Below are positions 8,272-17,083 of a DNA stretch of 64,000 nt, one piece after another. How positions within the stretch are numbered: position 1 is the stretch's first letter; each line of letters opens with the position of its first letter. A program made the translations under genes and the position numbers. The notes beneath the pieces are model-generated. The model worked only from the letters and a program-made list of their open reading frames with translations, did not search any database and had not been told where the DNA came from. Origin of the DNA: Geodermatophilaceae bacterium URHA0031 (GTDB lineage: Bacteria > Actinomycetota > Actinomycetes > Mycobacteriales > Geodermatophilaceae). The DNA lies in the NCBI GenBank assembly GCA_000620205.1, contig JHVP01000009.1:1-64000 (forward strand), given 5' to 3'.

Positions 8272-9336
8272 GTGACCGACGGCACCACCGCCTGCGGGTC
8301 CGACAGCGGGTCCGGCACCGCCACCCGGCGCGTCCTGCTGGCCGTGCACACCGGGCGGTCCGACATCGTCCAGCTCGCCCGGTCCGCGGCGGCCCGGCTG
8401 GCCGCCGCGGGCATCGTCGTCCGGCTGCTGGAGGACGAGGCCGAGGCGATGGCGGTGCCCGGCGCCGAGGTCTGCGCCTTCGGCCCCCAGGCGTCCGAGG
8501 GGGTGGAGATCGTGCTGGTCTTCGGCGGCGACGGCACCTTCCTGCGGGCCGCCGAGCTCGCCCGCAACACCGACGCGGCGATCACCGGGGTCAACCTCGG
8601 CCGGGTCGGCTTCCTCGCCGAGACCGAACCCGAGGCCGTCGAGGAGATGCTGACCGCGGTCGAGAACTGCGAGTACCAGGTCGAGGAGCGGCTGACCCTG
8701 GACGCCATGGTGCTCGACGCCGACGGTGTGCCGACCGGCGCGGAGACCTGGGCGCTCAACGAGGTGTCGGTGGAGAAGGTGGAGCGCAGCCGGGTGCTCG
8801 ACGTCGTGCTCCAGGTCGACGGCCACCCGCTGACCTCCTTCGGCTGCGACGGCATCCTCTGCGCCACCCCGACCGGCTCAACCGCCTACGCGTTCTCCGC
8901 CGGCGGCCCGGTGGTCTGGCCCGATGTGGAGGCACTCCTGCTGGTCCCCACGAACGCGCACGCGCTGTTCGCCCGCCCGCTGGTCACCTCGCCGACCTCG
9001 GTGCTCACCGTCGCCGTGCCGCCGGACGGCACCCGTGCCCGGGTCTCCGCCGACGGCCGCCGGGTCGTCGAGGTGCCCGACGGTGGCCGGGTCGAGGTGC
9101 GCCGCTCCGACCGCCCGGTGCGGATCGCCCGGGTGAACCCGACCTCCTTCGGCGACCGGCTGGTCGCCAAGTTCGGGCTCCCGGTGCGCGGTTTCCGTGA
9201 CGCCCGGTCGCACGGTCCCGGGCACGAGGCGCCGACCACCCGGGTCAACGTGCTCACCGGCGACGTGAACACCAGCGACGGGGCGCTCCGGACCCCGGAG
9301 GAGGTGAGACGTGGCCACCAGGACGGCGCGGCCTGA
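8272..9336 (+). CDS. nadK: NAD kinase
   Basis: A 354-residue NAD kinase (EC 2.7.1.23), the ATP or polyphosphate-dependent step making NADP. The diagnostic GGDGTFLRAAE motif is at about residue 83, and the second signature CATPTGSTAYAFSAGGPVVWP is present in parts (TPTGSTAYAFSAGGP). The N-terminal strand RRVLLAVHTGR fits the family. I chose GTG 8272 because GAGGAGGAG precedes it by 4-5 bases; the frame extends 12 codons upstream without conservation. The C-terminus has about 45 extra residues compared with many NadK proteins. The recN start lies inside its 3' end (26-base overlap), as in the mycobacterial ppnK-recN pair. Confidence 0.95.
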   Translation: MTDGTTACGSDSGSGTATRRVLLAVHTGRSDIVQLARSAAARLAAAGIVVRLLEDEAEAMAVPGAEVCAFGPQASEGVEIVLVFGGDGTFLRAAELARNTDAAITGVNLGRVGFLAETEPEAVEEMLTAVENCEYQVEERLTLDAMVLDADGVPTGAETWALNEVSVEKVERSRVLDVVLQVDGHPLTSFGCDGILCATPTGSTAYAFSAGGPVVWPDVEALLLVPTNAHALFARPLVTSPTSVLTVAVPPDGTRARVSADGRRVVEVPDGGRVEVRRSDRPVRIARVNPTSFGDRLVAKFGLPVRGFRDARSHGPGHEAPTTRVNVLTGDVNTSDGALRTPEEVRRGHQDGAA

Positions 9337-11122
9337 GCCGCGGTCCCGGTCGCGGGCACCGTCCCGGCCCCGGGAGGCCGGGACGGCGGCCAACGGTGCG
9401 CTGACCGAGCTGCGGATCCGCGGGCTCGGCGCGATCGACGACGTCACCCTCGACCTCGGGCCCGGGCTCACCGTCGTCACCGGGGAGACCGGCGCGGGCA
9501 AGACCATGGTCGTCACCGGCCTGACGCTGCTCTTCGGTGGCCGCGCCGACCCCGGCCGGGTGCGCGCCGGTGGTCGGGCCGGCGTCGAGGGCCGGCTGGT
9601 GCTGCCGCCGGAGTCCCCGGTCTGGGCCCGGGCCGCCGACGCCGGTGCCGAGCCCGACGACGACGGCAGCCTCATCCTGGCCCGCACGGTCAGCGCCGAG
9701 GGCCGGTCGAGGGCACACCTCGGCGGCCGCAGCGTCCCGGTCGGCGTCGTCGCCGAGCTGGCGGAGGACCTGCTCGCGGTGCACGGCCAGACCGACCAGC
9801 TGCGGCTCACCCGCCCGGCGGAGCAGCGCCGCGCCCTGGACCGCTACGCCGGGGCGGAGCACCTGGCGCTCGTGGAGGAGCACCGGGCGGCGCACGCCAC
9901 CTGGCGGCAGCTGGCCGACGACCTGGACCGGCGGCGCAGCCAGGTCCGGGAGCTGACCCAGGCCGCCGACGTGCTGCGGCACGGCCTCGAGGAGATCGCG
10001 GCGCTCGCACCCGAGCCGGGGGAGGACGACGAGCTGGACACCCAGGCCCGGCGGCTCGGGGACGCCGACGCGCTGCGGACCGTCGCCGACACCGCCCGGC
10101 TCGCCCTCGTCGGGGACGTCACCGGCGACCTCGGCGGCGGGGAGCTCCCGCAGGACGCCTCCACCGCCCTGGCCACCGCCGAGCGCGCGCTGGCCGGCTC
10201 CGACGACCCGACGCTCGTCCTGCTCGCCCAGGACCTGGCCGACGCGGTCGCCGTGGTGTCCGACGTCGCCGTGCAGCTGGCCGGCTACGTCGCCGACCTC
10301 GACGCCGACCCGGCCCGGCTGGCTGAGGTGCTCGACCGCAGGGCGGCGATCACCGCGCTGGTGCGCAAGTACGCCGAGCCCGGGGAGGGCCTGGCCGGGG
10401 TGCTGGGCTGGGCAGCCGACGCCCAGGCCCGGCTGTCCCAGCTGGACGTCTCCGACGAGGCGCTCGAGGCGCTGCAGGCACAGCGCGACGCCGCGCGGGA
10501 GCAGCTGGCCACGCTGTCCGCCCGGGTCACCGAGGGGCGCCGGGCCGCGGCCGACGGGTTCGCCGCCGAGGTCGGCACCGAGCTGGCCGGGTTGGCGATG
10601 AAGAACGCCCAGGTGTCCTTCCGCATCGACAGCGACCCCGACCAGCCCGGGCCCGAGGGTGCCGACGAGGTGGCGCTGCTGCTCAGCCCGCACCCCGGCG
10701 CCCCGGCGCGCCCGGTGCACAAGGGCGCCTCGGGCGGTGAGCTGTCCCGGGTCATGCTGGCCATCGAGGTCGTCTTCGCCGGGGCCGACCCGGTGCCGGT
10801 GATGGTCTTCGACGAGGTCGACGCCGGCGTCGGCGGTCAGGCGGCCGGGGAGATCGGCCGGCGGCTGGCCCGGCTCGCCCGGGAGCACCAGGTCGTCGTC
10901 GTCACCCACCTCGCCCAGGTCGCCGCCTTCGCCGACACCCACCTCGTCGTCGACAAGTCCCCGGACAGCGCCCAGGGGGTCACGGCCACCGACATCCGCG
11001 CCGTCCGGGACGAGGACCGGGTGCGGGAGCTGGCCCGGATGCTCTCCGGGCTGACCGACAGCGACACCGGCCAGGCGCACGCCCGCGAGCTGATCGCGGT
11101 CGCCGCCGAGGGCCGCAGCTGA
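9311..11122 (+). CDS. recN: DNA repair protein RecN
   Basis: A 603-residue SMC-like ATPase acting early in double-strand-break repair. The Walker A motif GETGAGKTMVV is at about 57-67 after the family opening LTELRIRGLGAIDDVTLDL. Two helical arms occupy the centre, and the C-terminal half has the ABC signature KGASGGELSRVMLAI and Walker B VMVFDEVDAGVGG, followed by HQVVVVTHLAQVAAFAD. The GTG start has GGAGGTGAG upstream. It overlaps nadK by 26 bases. At its 3' end is a 12-base palindrome (CCGAGCGCTCGG, 11139-11150) before the convergent PucR gene; as a terminator it is weak. Confidence 0.95.
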   Translation: MATRTARPEPRSRSRAPSRPREAGTAANGALTELRIRGLGAIDDVTLDLGPGLTVVTGETGAGKTMVVTGLTLLFGGRADPGRVRAGGRAGVEGRLVLPPESPVWARAADAGAEPDDDGSLILARTVSAEGRSRAHLGGRSVPVGVVAELAEDLLAVHGQTDQLRLTRPAEQRRALDRYAGAEHLALVEEHRAAHATWRQLADDLDRRRSQVRELTQAADVLRHGLEEIAALAPEPGEDDELDTQARRLGDADALRTVADTARLALVGDVTGDLGGGELPQDASTALATAERALAGSDDPTLVLLAQDLADAVAVVSDVAVQLAGYVADLDADPARLAEVLDRRAAITALVRKYAEPGEGLAGVLGWAADAQARLSQLDVSDEALEALQAQRDAAREQLATLSARVTEGRRAAADGFAAEVGTELAGLAMKNAQVSFRIDSDPDQPGPEGADEVALLLSPHPGAPARPVHKGASGGELSRVMLAIEVVFAGADPVPVMVFDEVDAGVGGQAAGEIGRRLARLAREHQVVVVTHLAQVAAFADTHLVVDKSPDSAQGVTATDIRAVRDEDRVRELARMLSGLTDSDTGQAHARELIAVAAEGRS

Positions 11123-11161
11123 GGGCCGGACCGGCGGACCGAGCGCTCGGCGGGCGGGGGG

Positions 11162-12352
11162 TCAGCCGTTCGTCGAGCCGAGGGCGAGGGTCAGCTCCAG
11201 CACCCGCTGCGGGTCGTCGAGCCGGTCGCCGAACAGCTGACGCAGCTGCCCCATCCGGTAGCGCACGGTCTGCGGGTGCACGAACAGCTCCGCGGCCACC
11301 TGCTCGCGCCGGCCGTGGTGCAGCAGCCAGGAGCGCAGCGTCGCCACCAGCTTCTCCCGAGCTGCGCCGCTGAGCCCGTCCAACGGTGCCAGCGCAGCCG
11401 CACGCAGGTCGGCCAGCGCCTCGTCGTCGGCCCGCAGCACCAGGTCGGGCAGCCGCTGCTCGGTGTCCAGCGCTGCGGGCGCCTCGGCGGCGAGGCCGAG
11501 CTCCAGCGCCCGCAGGGCCCGGCCGTAGGAGGCCGCGACCGTCGCCCACGGCCGGGCGGGGCCGACCACCGCGGACCGGCCCTCCAGGGCGCGCAGCAGC
11601 GCCGGCCGGGCTCCCTCGCCGGCGTCGGGCACCAGCAGCACGGTCAGCTCGGTGGAGGGGTCCAGCCCCGGCGGGTCGTCGCTGACCTGCAGGGTGCGGG
11701 TGTCCAGCAGCCCCAGGGCGCCGCGGGCCCGCGCCTCCGGCAGCAGCACCGCGGTGAGCGTGCGCGGGGCCGGCCAGTCGGCCCGCTCGGCCGCCGCGGT
11801 CAGCTCGTGCAGCGGCCGGCCGGCCAGCAGCACCGCACCGAGCCGTTCCCGGTGGTGCCGGCGCACCCGCCCGGTCGTCTCGAGCTCGTCGGTGTGGCCG
11901 GCGACGCTGGAGGCCGACAGCTGGTCGATGTAGGCGAACACCAGCTCGGCGAAGCGGGCCAGCGACCCGGCGGTCAGCCCGGCGGCGACGGCGGTGTCGC
12001 TCATGTGCCGCCAGGACACCCGGGCGCCGACCCGGTAGGCGGCCAGCAGCGAGTCCATGGACCGGCCGCTGCGCGCCTCACCCCGGCCGAGCTTGTAGGC
12101 GCCCTCCAGCGCCGGGGCGATCGGCCGGCTCGGATCGACGCCGCCGGTCGCCGTCGCCAGGTCGAGGAAGCCACCGAGGGCCAGCTCCACGGCGCCGGTG
12201 ATGGCCCGGCCCATCTCACCGGCGAACGCGTCGGCGTAGCTGGGGACCTCCACCACGATGGTGGCCACCGTCTGCTGGGCCACGGCGGGCAGCTCGGCCT
12301 GCATCGCCGCCACCACCGCGGGTGGGAACGTGATCAGCTCGCTCACCGACAC
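11162..12352 (-). CDS. PucR/CdaR-type transcriptional regulator
   Basis: A 396-residue regulator with the PucR C-terminal helix-turn-helix: SWLLHHGRREQVAAELFVHPQTVRYRMGQL (here the key parts are REQVAAELFVH and QTVRYRMGQL) at about 335-375. The N-terminal 170 residues form a helical sensor domain of the kind found with RsbRD/PucR-like proteins, followed by a GGDEF-like spacer domain. It is divergent from the ferredoxin reductase-desaturase pair, which is its likely target. The GTG start has AAAGGA 4 bases upstream. A TAGGTT -10-like hexamer lies at 12377-12382 on this strand. The inducer is unknown; a fatty acid signal is plausible from context only. Confidence 0.85.
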   Translation of the reverse strand: MSVSELITFPPAVVAAMQAELPAVAQQTVATIVVEVPSYADAFAGEMGRAITGAVELALGGFLDLATATGGVDPSRPIAPALEGAYKLGRGEARSGRSMDSLLAAYRVGARVSWRHMSDTAVAAGLTAGSLARFAELVFAYIDQLSASSVAGHTDELETTGRVRRHHRERLGAVLLAGRPLHELTAAAERADWPAPRTLTAVLLPEARARGALGLLDTRTLQVSDDPPGLDPSTELTVLLVPDAGEGARPALLRALEGRSAVVGPARPWATVAASYGRALRALELGLAAEAPAALDTEQRLPDLVLRADDEALADLRAAALAPLDGLSGAAREKLVATLRSWLLHHGRREQVAAELFVHPQTVRYRMGQLRQLFGDRLDDPQRVLELTLALGSTNG

Positions 12353-12360
12353 CGGTCCTT

Positions 12361-12375
12361 TGTTCGGGGAGAACA
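12361..12375. promoter_or_regulatory. Inverted repeat in the divergent PucR/desaturase promoter
   Basis: TGTTC-GGGGA-GAACA is a perfect 5-base inverted repeat in the 89-base gap between the PucR-type gene and the ferredoxin reductase gene. It sits just downstream of a TAGGTT hexamer on the minus strand, so a protein bound there could control the regulator itself. The assignment as an operator is inference. Confidence 0.45.
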
Positions 12376-12441
12376 GAACCTACCGGCCGATTCACATCCA
12401 GGGAGCAGGTGATTGGTCGGGGAACCGGGAAAGGTCTGGGT

Positions 12442-13545
12442 ATGACCGCAACCGTCCCGCGCCCTTCCGCGGCCCGGCCGGTGCTGGGGAAGCTCCGCGA
12501 CCGGGTGATCAAGGTCGCCGAGCTGGTCACCACGCCGTTGCTGCCCGCCGACTACCTCGACCTCGTCGACCCGCTCCGCTCCGGCGCCGCGCTGCGTGGC
12601 CGGATCGAGGAGGTCCGGCCGGAGACCCGGGACGCCGCGACGGTCGTCATCCGCCCGGGCCGGGACTGGCTGCCGCACACCCCGGGCCAGTACGTGCGGA
12701 TCGGCATCGACGTCGACGGCGTCCGGCAGTGGCGCGCCTACTCGATCACCTCGGTGCTCGGCCGGGCCGACGGCTGCTTCACCATCACCGTCAAGGCGAT
12801 CCCGGGCGGCAAGGTGAGCAACCACCTGGTGCGCCGCGCGCGTCCGGGCACGATCGTGCAGCTCGACCAGGCCACGGGTGACTTCGTGCTGCCGGCCCAG
12901 CGGCCGGAGAAGTGCCTGTTCGTCACCGCCGGGTCCGGCGTGACCCCGGTGATGGGCATCCTGCGCAACCACGTCGCCGAGCACGACGACGTGGTGGTGG
13001 TGCACTCCGCGCCCACCGCCGAGGACGTCATCTTCGGTGCCGAGCTGCGCGAGCTGGCCCGCACCGGTCAGATCCGGCTGGTCGAGCGGCACACCGAGAC
13101 CGCCGGCCTGCTGGACGCCGCTGCGCTCGCCGAGCTCGTGCCCGACCTGGCCGAGCGCTCCACCTGGGCCTGCGGTCCGGTCGGGCTGCTCGAGGCGCTG
13201 GAGGAGCACTGGGCGGCAGCGGGCATCGCCGACCAGCTCTACACCGAGCGGTTCCGCCCGCGGGTGCTGGTCACCGGTGAGGGCGGCACGGTCAGCTTCG
13301 GGAAGTCCCAGCGATCGCTCGAGGTCGACGGCGCCACGCCGATCCTCGACGCCGCCGAGGAGGCCGGGCTGCTCATGCCCAGCGGCTGCCGGATGGGCAT
13401 CTGCTACGGCTGCGTGCTCCCGCTCCGCGAGGGGGCCGTCCGCGACCTGCGCACCGGCGAGGTCACCACGGCCGCGCCCGGTGACGGCGTCCTCGTCCAG
13501 ACCTGCATCAGCGCCGCTGCCGGCGCCTGCGACATCGACCACTGA
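12442..13545 (+). CDS. Ferredoxin reductase, electron donor of the desaturase
   Basis: A 367-residue three-domain flavoprotein. The FAD-binding part has RAYSITS (about residue 102-108) and GGKVSNHLV; the NAD(P)H-binding part has LFVTAGSGVTPVMGILRN. The C-terminal plant-type [2Fe-2S] domain has the cysteines of CRMGICYGC and the last one in VQTCIS. This passes electrons from NAD(P)H to the desaturase encoded 18 bases downstream. The pair resembles mycobacterial Rv3230c-DesA3, a stearoyl-CoA delta-9 desaturase system. Start ATG 12442 is preferred over an in-frame ATG at 12409 because it begins the conserved region and has GGGAAAGG upstream. Confidence 0.9.
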   Translation: MTATVPRPSAARPVLGKLRDRVIKVAELVTTPLLPADYLDLVDPLRSGAALRGRIEEVRPETRDAATVVIRPGRDWLPHTPGQYVRIGIDVDGVRQWRAYSITSVLGRADGCFTITVKAIPGGKVSNHLVRRARPGTIVQLDQATGDFVLPAQRPEKCLFVTAGSGVTPVMGILRNHVAEHDDVVVVHSAPTAEDVIFGAELRELARTGQIRLVERHTETAGLLDAAALAELVPDLAERSTWACGPVGLLEALEEHWAAAGIADQLYTERFRPRVLVTGEGGTVSFGKSQRSLEVDGATPILDAAEEAGLLMPSGCRMGICYGCVLPLREGAVRDLRTGEVTTAAPGDGVLVQTCISAAAGACDIDH

Positions 13546-13563
13546 CCTGAAGAGGAGCTGCAC

Positions 13564-14757
13564 GTGACCGTCCTGCAGAAGAAGTCCGACAACCCGATCG
13601 CGCACCTGAGCACCGAGGACATCGACAGCATCGGCCGCGAGCTCGACGCGCTGCGGCAGAGCGTCATGGACAGCCGCGGGGACGCCGACGCCGCCTACAT
13701 CCGCCGGGTGATCGACGTCCAGCGCAAGCTCGAGCTGGGCAGCCGCGCCGTCCTGCTGTTCTCCAAGTTCCCGCCGGCCTGGGTGCTGGGCACCGTGGGG
13801 CTCTCGGTCGCCAAGATCCTGGAGAACATGGAGATCGGGCACAACATCCTGCACGGCCAGTGGGACTGGATGCGCGACCCGAAGATCCACTCCACCACCT
13901 GGGAGTGGGACATGGCCAGCCCGTCGGAGCAGTGGAAGCACTCGCACAACGAGCTGCACCACACGTACACGAACGTGATCGGCAAGGACAACGACCTCGG
14001 CTACGGCATCATGCGCGTCGACGAGGACCAGAAGTGGGTGCCGCTGTACCTGCTGCAGCCGGTGTGGAACTTCGTGAACGCCTGCTTCTTCGAGTACGGC
14101 ATCGCCGCCTACGACCTCGAGCTGGGCAAGAACCTGGCGACCAAGGAGCGGCGCGCCGACCCCGCCTTCCGGGCCGCCGGCAAGGCCGTGCTCACGAAGA
14201 TCCGCAAGCAGATGACGAAGGACTACGTCGTCCACCCGCTGCTGTCCGGCCCGTCGTTCCTGCCGACCCTGGCGGCCAACTTCACCGCCAACGTGGTGCG
14301 CAACCTGTGGTCGCACTCGGTGATCATGTGCGGGCACTTCCCCGAGGGCGTCGAGACGTTCGAGAAGAAGTCGATCGACGGGGAGACCCGTGGCGAGTGG
14401 TACCTGCGCCAGATGCTCGGCTCGGCCAACATCTCCGGCAGCAAGGCCATGCACATCATGACCGGCAACCTGTCGCACCAAGTGGAGCACCACCTGTTCC
14501 CCGACCTGCCGAGCAACCGGTACGCCGAGATCGCGCCGAAGGTGGAGGACCTGTTCCGCCGGTACGGGTTGCGCTACCACTCGGCGTCGCTGCCCCGCCA
14601 GGTCGGCTCGGCGTGGCACAAGGTGCTGCGGCTGTCGCTGCCCAACGGCTGGCTGGCCCAGACCACACCGGCGAACGCACCGGCGCAGGTCCTCAAGCTC
14701 TACAAGATGACCACCGGCGGCCCCAAGGTCCGCCGCCAGCTGCAGAACGCCGCCTAG
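13564..14757 (+). CDS. Membrane fatty-acid desaturase (DesA3-like)
   Basis: A 397-residue membrane di-iron desaturase. The three histidine clusters are visible: HNILHGQ (about residue 96), HSHNELHHTY (about 127) and HQVEHHLF (about 306). They bind the two iron atoms that insert a double bond into acyl-CoA. Hydrophobic segments lie between the clusters. The GTG start has GAAGAGGAG 6 bases upstream. It forms an operon with the ferredoxin reductase. Acyl-CoA substrate and delta-9 position are inferred from the mycobacterial homologue. A strong hairpin follows the stop codon. Confidence 0.9.
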   Translation: MTVLQKKSDNPIAHLSTEDIDSIGRELDALRQSVMDSRGDADAAYIRRVIDVQRKLELGSRAVLLFSKFPPAWVLGTVGLSVAKILENMEIGHNILHGQWDWMRDPKIHSTTWEWDMASPSEQWKHSHNELHHTYTNVIGKDNDLGYGIMRVDEDQKWVPLYLLQPVWNFVNACFFEYGIAAYDLELGKNLATKERRADPAFRAAGKAVLTKIRKQMTKDYVVHPLLSGPSFLPTLAANFTANVVRNLWSHSVIMCGHFPEGVETFEKKSIDGETRGEWYLRQMLGSANISGSKAMHIMTGNLSHQVEHHLFPDLPSNRYAEIAPKVEDLFRRYGLRYHSASLPRQVGSAWHKVLRLSLPNGWLAQTTPANAPAQVLKLYKMTTGGPKVRRQLQNAA

Positions 14758-14763
14758 CACCGC

Positions 14764-14802
14764 ACGAAGGGCCCCTCCCCCCACGGGAGAGGGGCCCTTC
14801 GT
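14764..14802. terminator. Bidirectional terminator between desaturase and TetR genes
   Basis: A perfect 14-base-pair stem (ACGAAGGGCCCCTC / GAGGGGCCCTTCGT) with an 11-base loop fills the gap between two convergent genes. The stem ends directly at the TetR stop codon. There is only a short T-run, as is usual in GC-rich actinobacteria. Confidence 0.85.
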
Positions 14803-15735
14803 TCAGCGGCGCTTGGCGTAGCCGGCGAGGCCGAACTGGAGCAGGGCCAGCCCGCGCTGCCCGCGGGTGCGCAGCATGGCCACCAGCTCGGGGCCGGAGG
14901 CGCCGGCGAGCACCCGGTCGCGGGCCAGCTCCAGCAACGACGAGTACAGCCCCATGACCGCGTTGGCCGCCAGCCACGGCTCGAGCTCGCCGGCCGCGGC
15001 CCGGGTCTCCAGGGTGATCTGCTCGGCCAGGGTGTCGGTCAGCGTGCCGAGGATCTCCCGCTCCCGGGCCTGCAGGGTGCGGCTGCCGCGGATGACCCGG
15101 GCCATCTCGGTCATGCCCTCCGCGGCGGCGGGGGAGCCCAGCTGGCTGACCGCCGCCACCACGAACCCGCCCGCCGCGGCGGCGACCGACTCGCCGGCCG
15201 GGCGCCGGCGGACGGCGTCCAGCAGCGCGGCCCGGATCGGCGGGTCGGCCTCGAAGACCAGCCCCTCCTTGACCGGGAAGTGGTTGAACACCGTCTTCTC
15301 CACCACGCCGGCACGCTGCGCGATCTCCATGACGCTCACGTGGTCGAACCCGCGCTCGACGAACAGCTCAGCGGCCGCGTCGACGATCGCCTCGCGGGTC
15401 CGCAGCCGCCGCTGCTCGCGCAGGCTGGGACCGCGCCGCTCGCGGCGGCGGGGGCGCCGGCCCGGGCCGGGGTCGTCCGCCGGCTGGGCGACCGACGCAG
15501 GGGCGTCAGGGGCGGCGGGGTCGTCGACCTCCGGGGCCAGGAGGTCGACGTCCTCCGCCGCGGGGCGCGCGGCGAGCGGGACGACCCGCGCCTCGGCCTC
15601 GGCGCCGGACGGCGTCGCGTCAGCCACTGCAGCGGCTGCAGCCGCCTCGGGATCGCGGCGACCGGCGAGCTCCTCCACCAGGTCGTCGGCGAGAACTGTC
15701 GCTGTACTCCGGCTCGCGGAGGCCCCTGCAGTCAC
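14803..15735 (-). CDS. TetR family transcriptional regulator
   Basis: About 310 residues, long for TetR because of an N-terminal extension of about 100 residues rich in Ala, Asp and Arg. The DNA-binding domain follows at about 105-155 (REAIVDAAAELFVERGFDHV, then MEIAQRAGVVEKTVFNHFP). The C-terminal ligand domain is helical. I chose GTG 15735: a TAGCGT hexamer on this strand ends 7 bases before it, fitting a leaderless start; GTG 15744 is the alternative. The frame stays open much further upstream without protein-like sequence. It is divergent from steA, across a palindrome that covers the -10 element, so autorepression is likely. Confidence 0.8.
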   Translation of the reverse strand: MTAGASASRSTATVLADDLVEELAGRRDPEAAAAAAVADATPSGAEAEARVVPLAARPAAEDVDLLAPEVDDPAAPDAPASVAQPADDPGPGRRPRRRERRGPSLREQRRLRTREAIVDAAAELFVERGFDHVSVMEIAQRAGVVEKTVFNHFPVKEGLVFEADPPIRAALLDAVRRRPAGESVAAAAGGFVVAAVSQLGSPAAAEGMTEMARVIRGSRTLQAREREILGTLTDTLAEQITLETRAAAGELEPWLAANAVMGLYSSLLELARDRVLAGASGPELVAMLRTRGQRGLALLQFGLAGYAKRR

Positions 15736-15739
15736 ACCA

Positions 15740-15753
15740 GTCACGCTAGTGAC
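15740..15753. promoter_or_regulatory. Candidate TetR operator
   Basis: GTCAC-GCTA-GTGAC is a perfect 5-base inverted repeat covering the TAGCGT hexamer (15743-15748, minus strand) that precedes the TetR start. A third GTCAC half-site lies at 15731-15735. Placement over the promoter of a TetR gene is typical of an autoregulatory operator; binding is inference. Confidence 0.5.
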
Positions 15754-15898
15754 GGGACGGTCCGGTCCCCGGACAGCGACACCCGCCGCGACACGACTGA
15801 TTTCCCGGCAGTTGTGGTGTCGTTCACGGGGTGTGATCGGTCCGTCGCTGGTGCGCGTCGGGTCCGGCGGCCCCGGGACCCATGGGACCATCGCGACC

Positions 15899-17083
15899 AT
15901 GCGCATCGGCACCCTGCGGCGCGGACGAGCGACCGAGACGGCCCCCGGCGTCGCCGGCACCGCGCGTCTCGACCGGCGGACGAAGAACCTGACCAAGCGG
16001 CTCCGGCCCGGCGACATCGCGGTCATCGACCACGTCGACGTCGACCGGGTGAGTGCCGACTCGCTGGTGGCGTGCAAGGTCGCGGCGGTCGTGAACGCCG
16101 CGCCGAGCACGTCGGGCCGCTATCCCAACCTCGGCCCCGGGATCCTGGTCGACGCCGGCATCCCGCTCGTCGACGGCGTCGGCAAGGAGGTCTTCACCCG
16201 GGTCAAGGAGGGGGTGGAGCTCCGCATCGAGGGCAACCAGGTGTTCGCCGGCGACCAGGTCGTCGCCGAGGGCGTCGAGCAGACCCCGGAGACCGTCGCG
16301 GAGGCGATGGCCGAGGCGCGGGCCGGGCTGTCGGTGCAGCTGGAGGCCTTCGCGGCCAACACCATGGAGTACATGAAGCGCGAGCGCGCGCTGCTGCTCG
16401 ACGGGGTGGGCGTGCCCGACGTGGCCACCCAGATCGAGGGCCGGCACGTGCTGGTCGTCGTCCGGGGCTACGACTACAAGGAGGACCTGCAGGCGCTGCG
16501 GCCCTACATCCGCGACTACCGCCCGGTGCTCATCGGCGTGGACGGCGGGGCCGACGCGCTCAAGGAGGCCGGCTACCAGCCGGACATGATCATCGGCGAC
16601 ATGGACTCGGTCAGCGACTCGGTGCTGCGCTGCGGGGCCGAGGTCGTGGTGCACGCCTACGCCGACGGCCGCGCGCCCGGGTTGCAGCGGGTCACCGACC
16701 TGGGCGTCGAGGCGATCACCTTCCCGGCGGCGGCTACCAGCGAGGACATCGCGATGCTGCTCGCCGACGAGAAGGGCGCCAGCCTCATCGTCGCCGTCGG
16801 CACGCACGCCACCCTCGTCGAGTTCCTGGACAAGGGCCGGGGCGGGATGGCCTCGACCTTCCTCACCCGGCTCCGGCTGGGTGGCAAGCTGGTCGACGCC
16901 AAGGGCGTGAGCCGGCTCTACCGCAGCCGCATCTCGACCCTCGCGCTGGTCCTGCTGGTGCTCGCCGCGCTCGCGTCGATCGTCGCCGCGCTGGCGGTGT
17001 CCACGGCCAGCCACATCTACTTCGACCTGCTCGTCGACCAATGGGACAGCTTCGTGTTCTGGCTGGAGAACCTCTTCACGTGA
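15899..17083 (+). CDS. steA: Cytokinetic-ring protein SteA
   Basis: A 394-residue protein of the actinobacterial SteA family (Rv1697 in M. tuberculosis). The middle has the thiamin-pyrophosphokinase-like fold (PVLIGVDGGADALKEAG, then MIIGDMDSVSD). A single membrane helix near the C-terminus (ISTLALVLLVLAALASIVAAL in parts) anchors it, followed by a short tail. SteA in corynebacteria is linked to cell separation at the septum. The ATG at 15899 starts the conserved MRIGTLRR region; the frame is open upstream without conservation. Its stop overlaps the mctB start (GTGA), so the two are coupled. Confidence 0.9.
   Translation: MRIGTLRRGRATETAPGVAGTARLDRRTKNLTKRLRPGDIAVIDHVDVDRVSADSLVACKVAAVVNAAPSTSGRYPNLGPGILVDAGIPLVDGVGKEVFTRVKEGVELRIEGNQVFAGDQVVAEGVEQTPETVAEAMAEARAGLSVQLEAFAANTMEYMKRERALLLDGVGVPDVATQIEGRHVLVVVRGYDYKEDLQALRPYIRDYRPVLIGVDGGADALKEAGYQPDMIIGDMDSVSDSVLRCGAEVVVHAYADGRAPGLQRVTDLGVEAITFPAAATSEDIAMLLADEKGASLIVAVGTHATLVEFLDKGRGGMASTFLTRLRLGGKLVDAKGVSRLYRSRISTLALVLLVLAALASIVAALAVSTASHIYFDLLVDQWDSFVFWLENLFT

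Noticed and set aside
11139-11150. Palindrome CCGAGCGCTCGG as a terminator of recN
   Set aside because: Six-pair stem without loop or T-run; too weak to list as a terminator.
12343-14784. 813-codon minus-strand frame opposite ferredoxin reductase and desaturase
   Set aside because: Shadow of third-position GC bias; the plus strand carries full iron-sulphur and histidine motifs.
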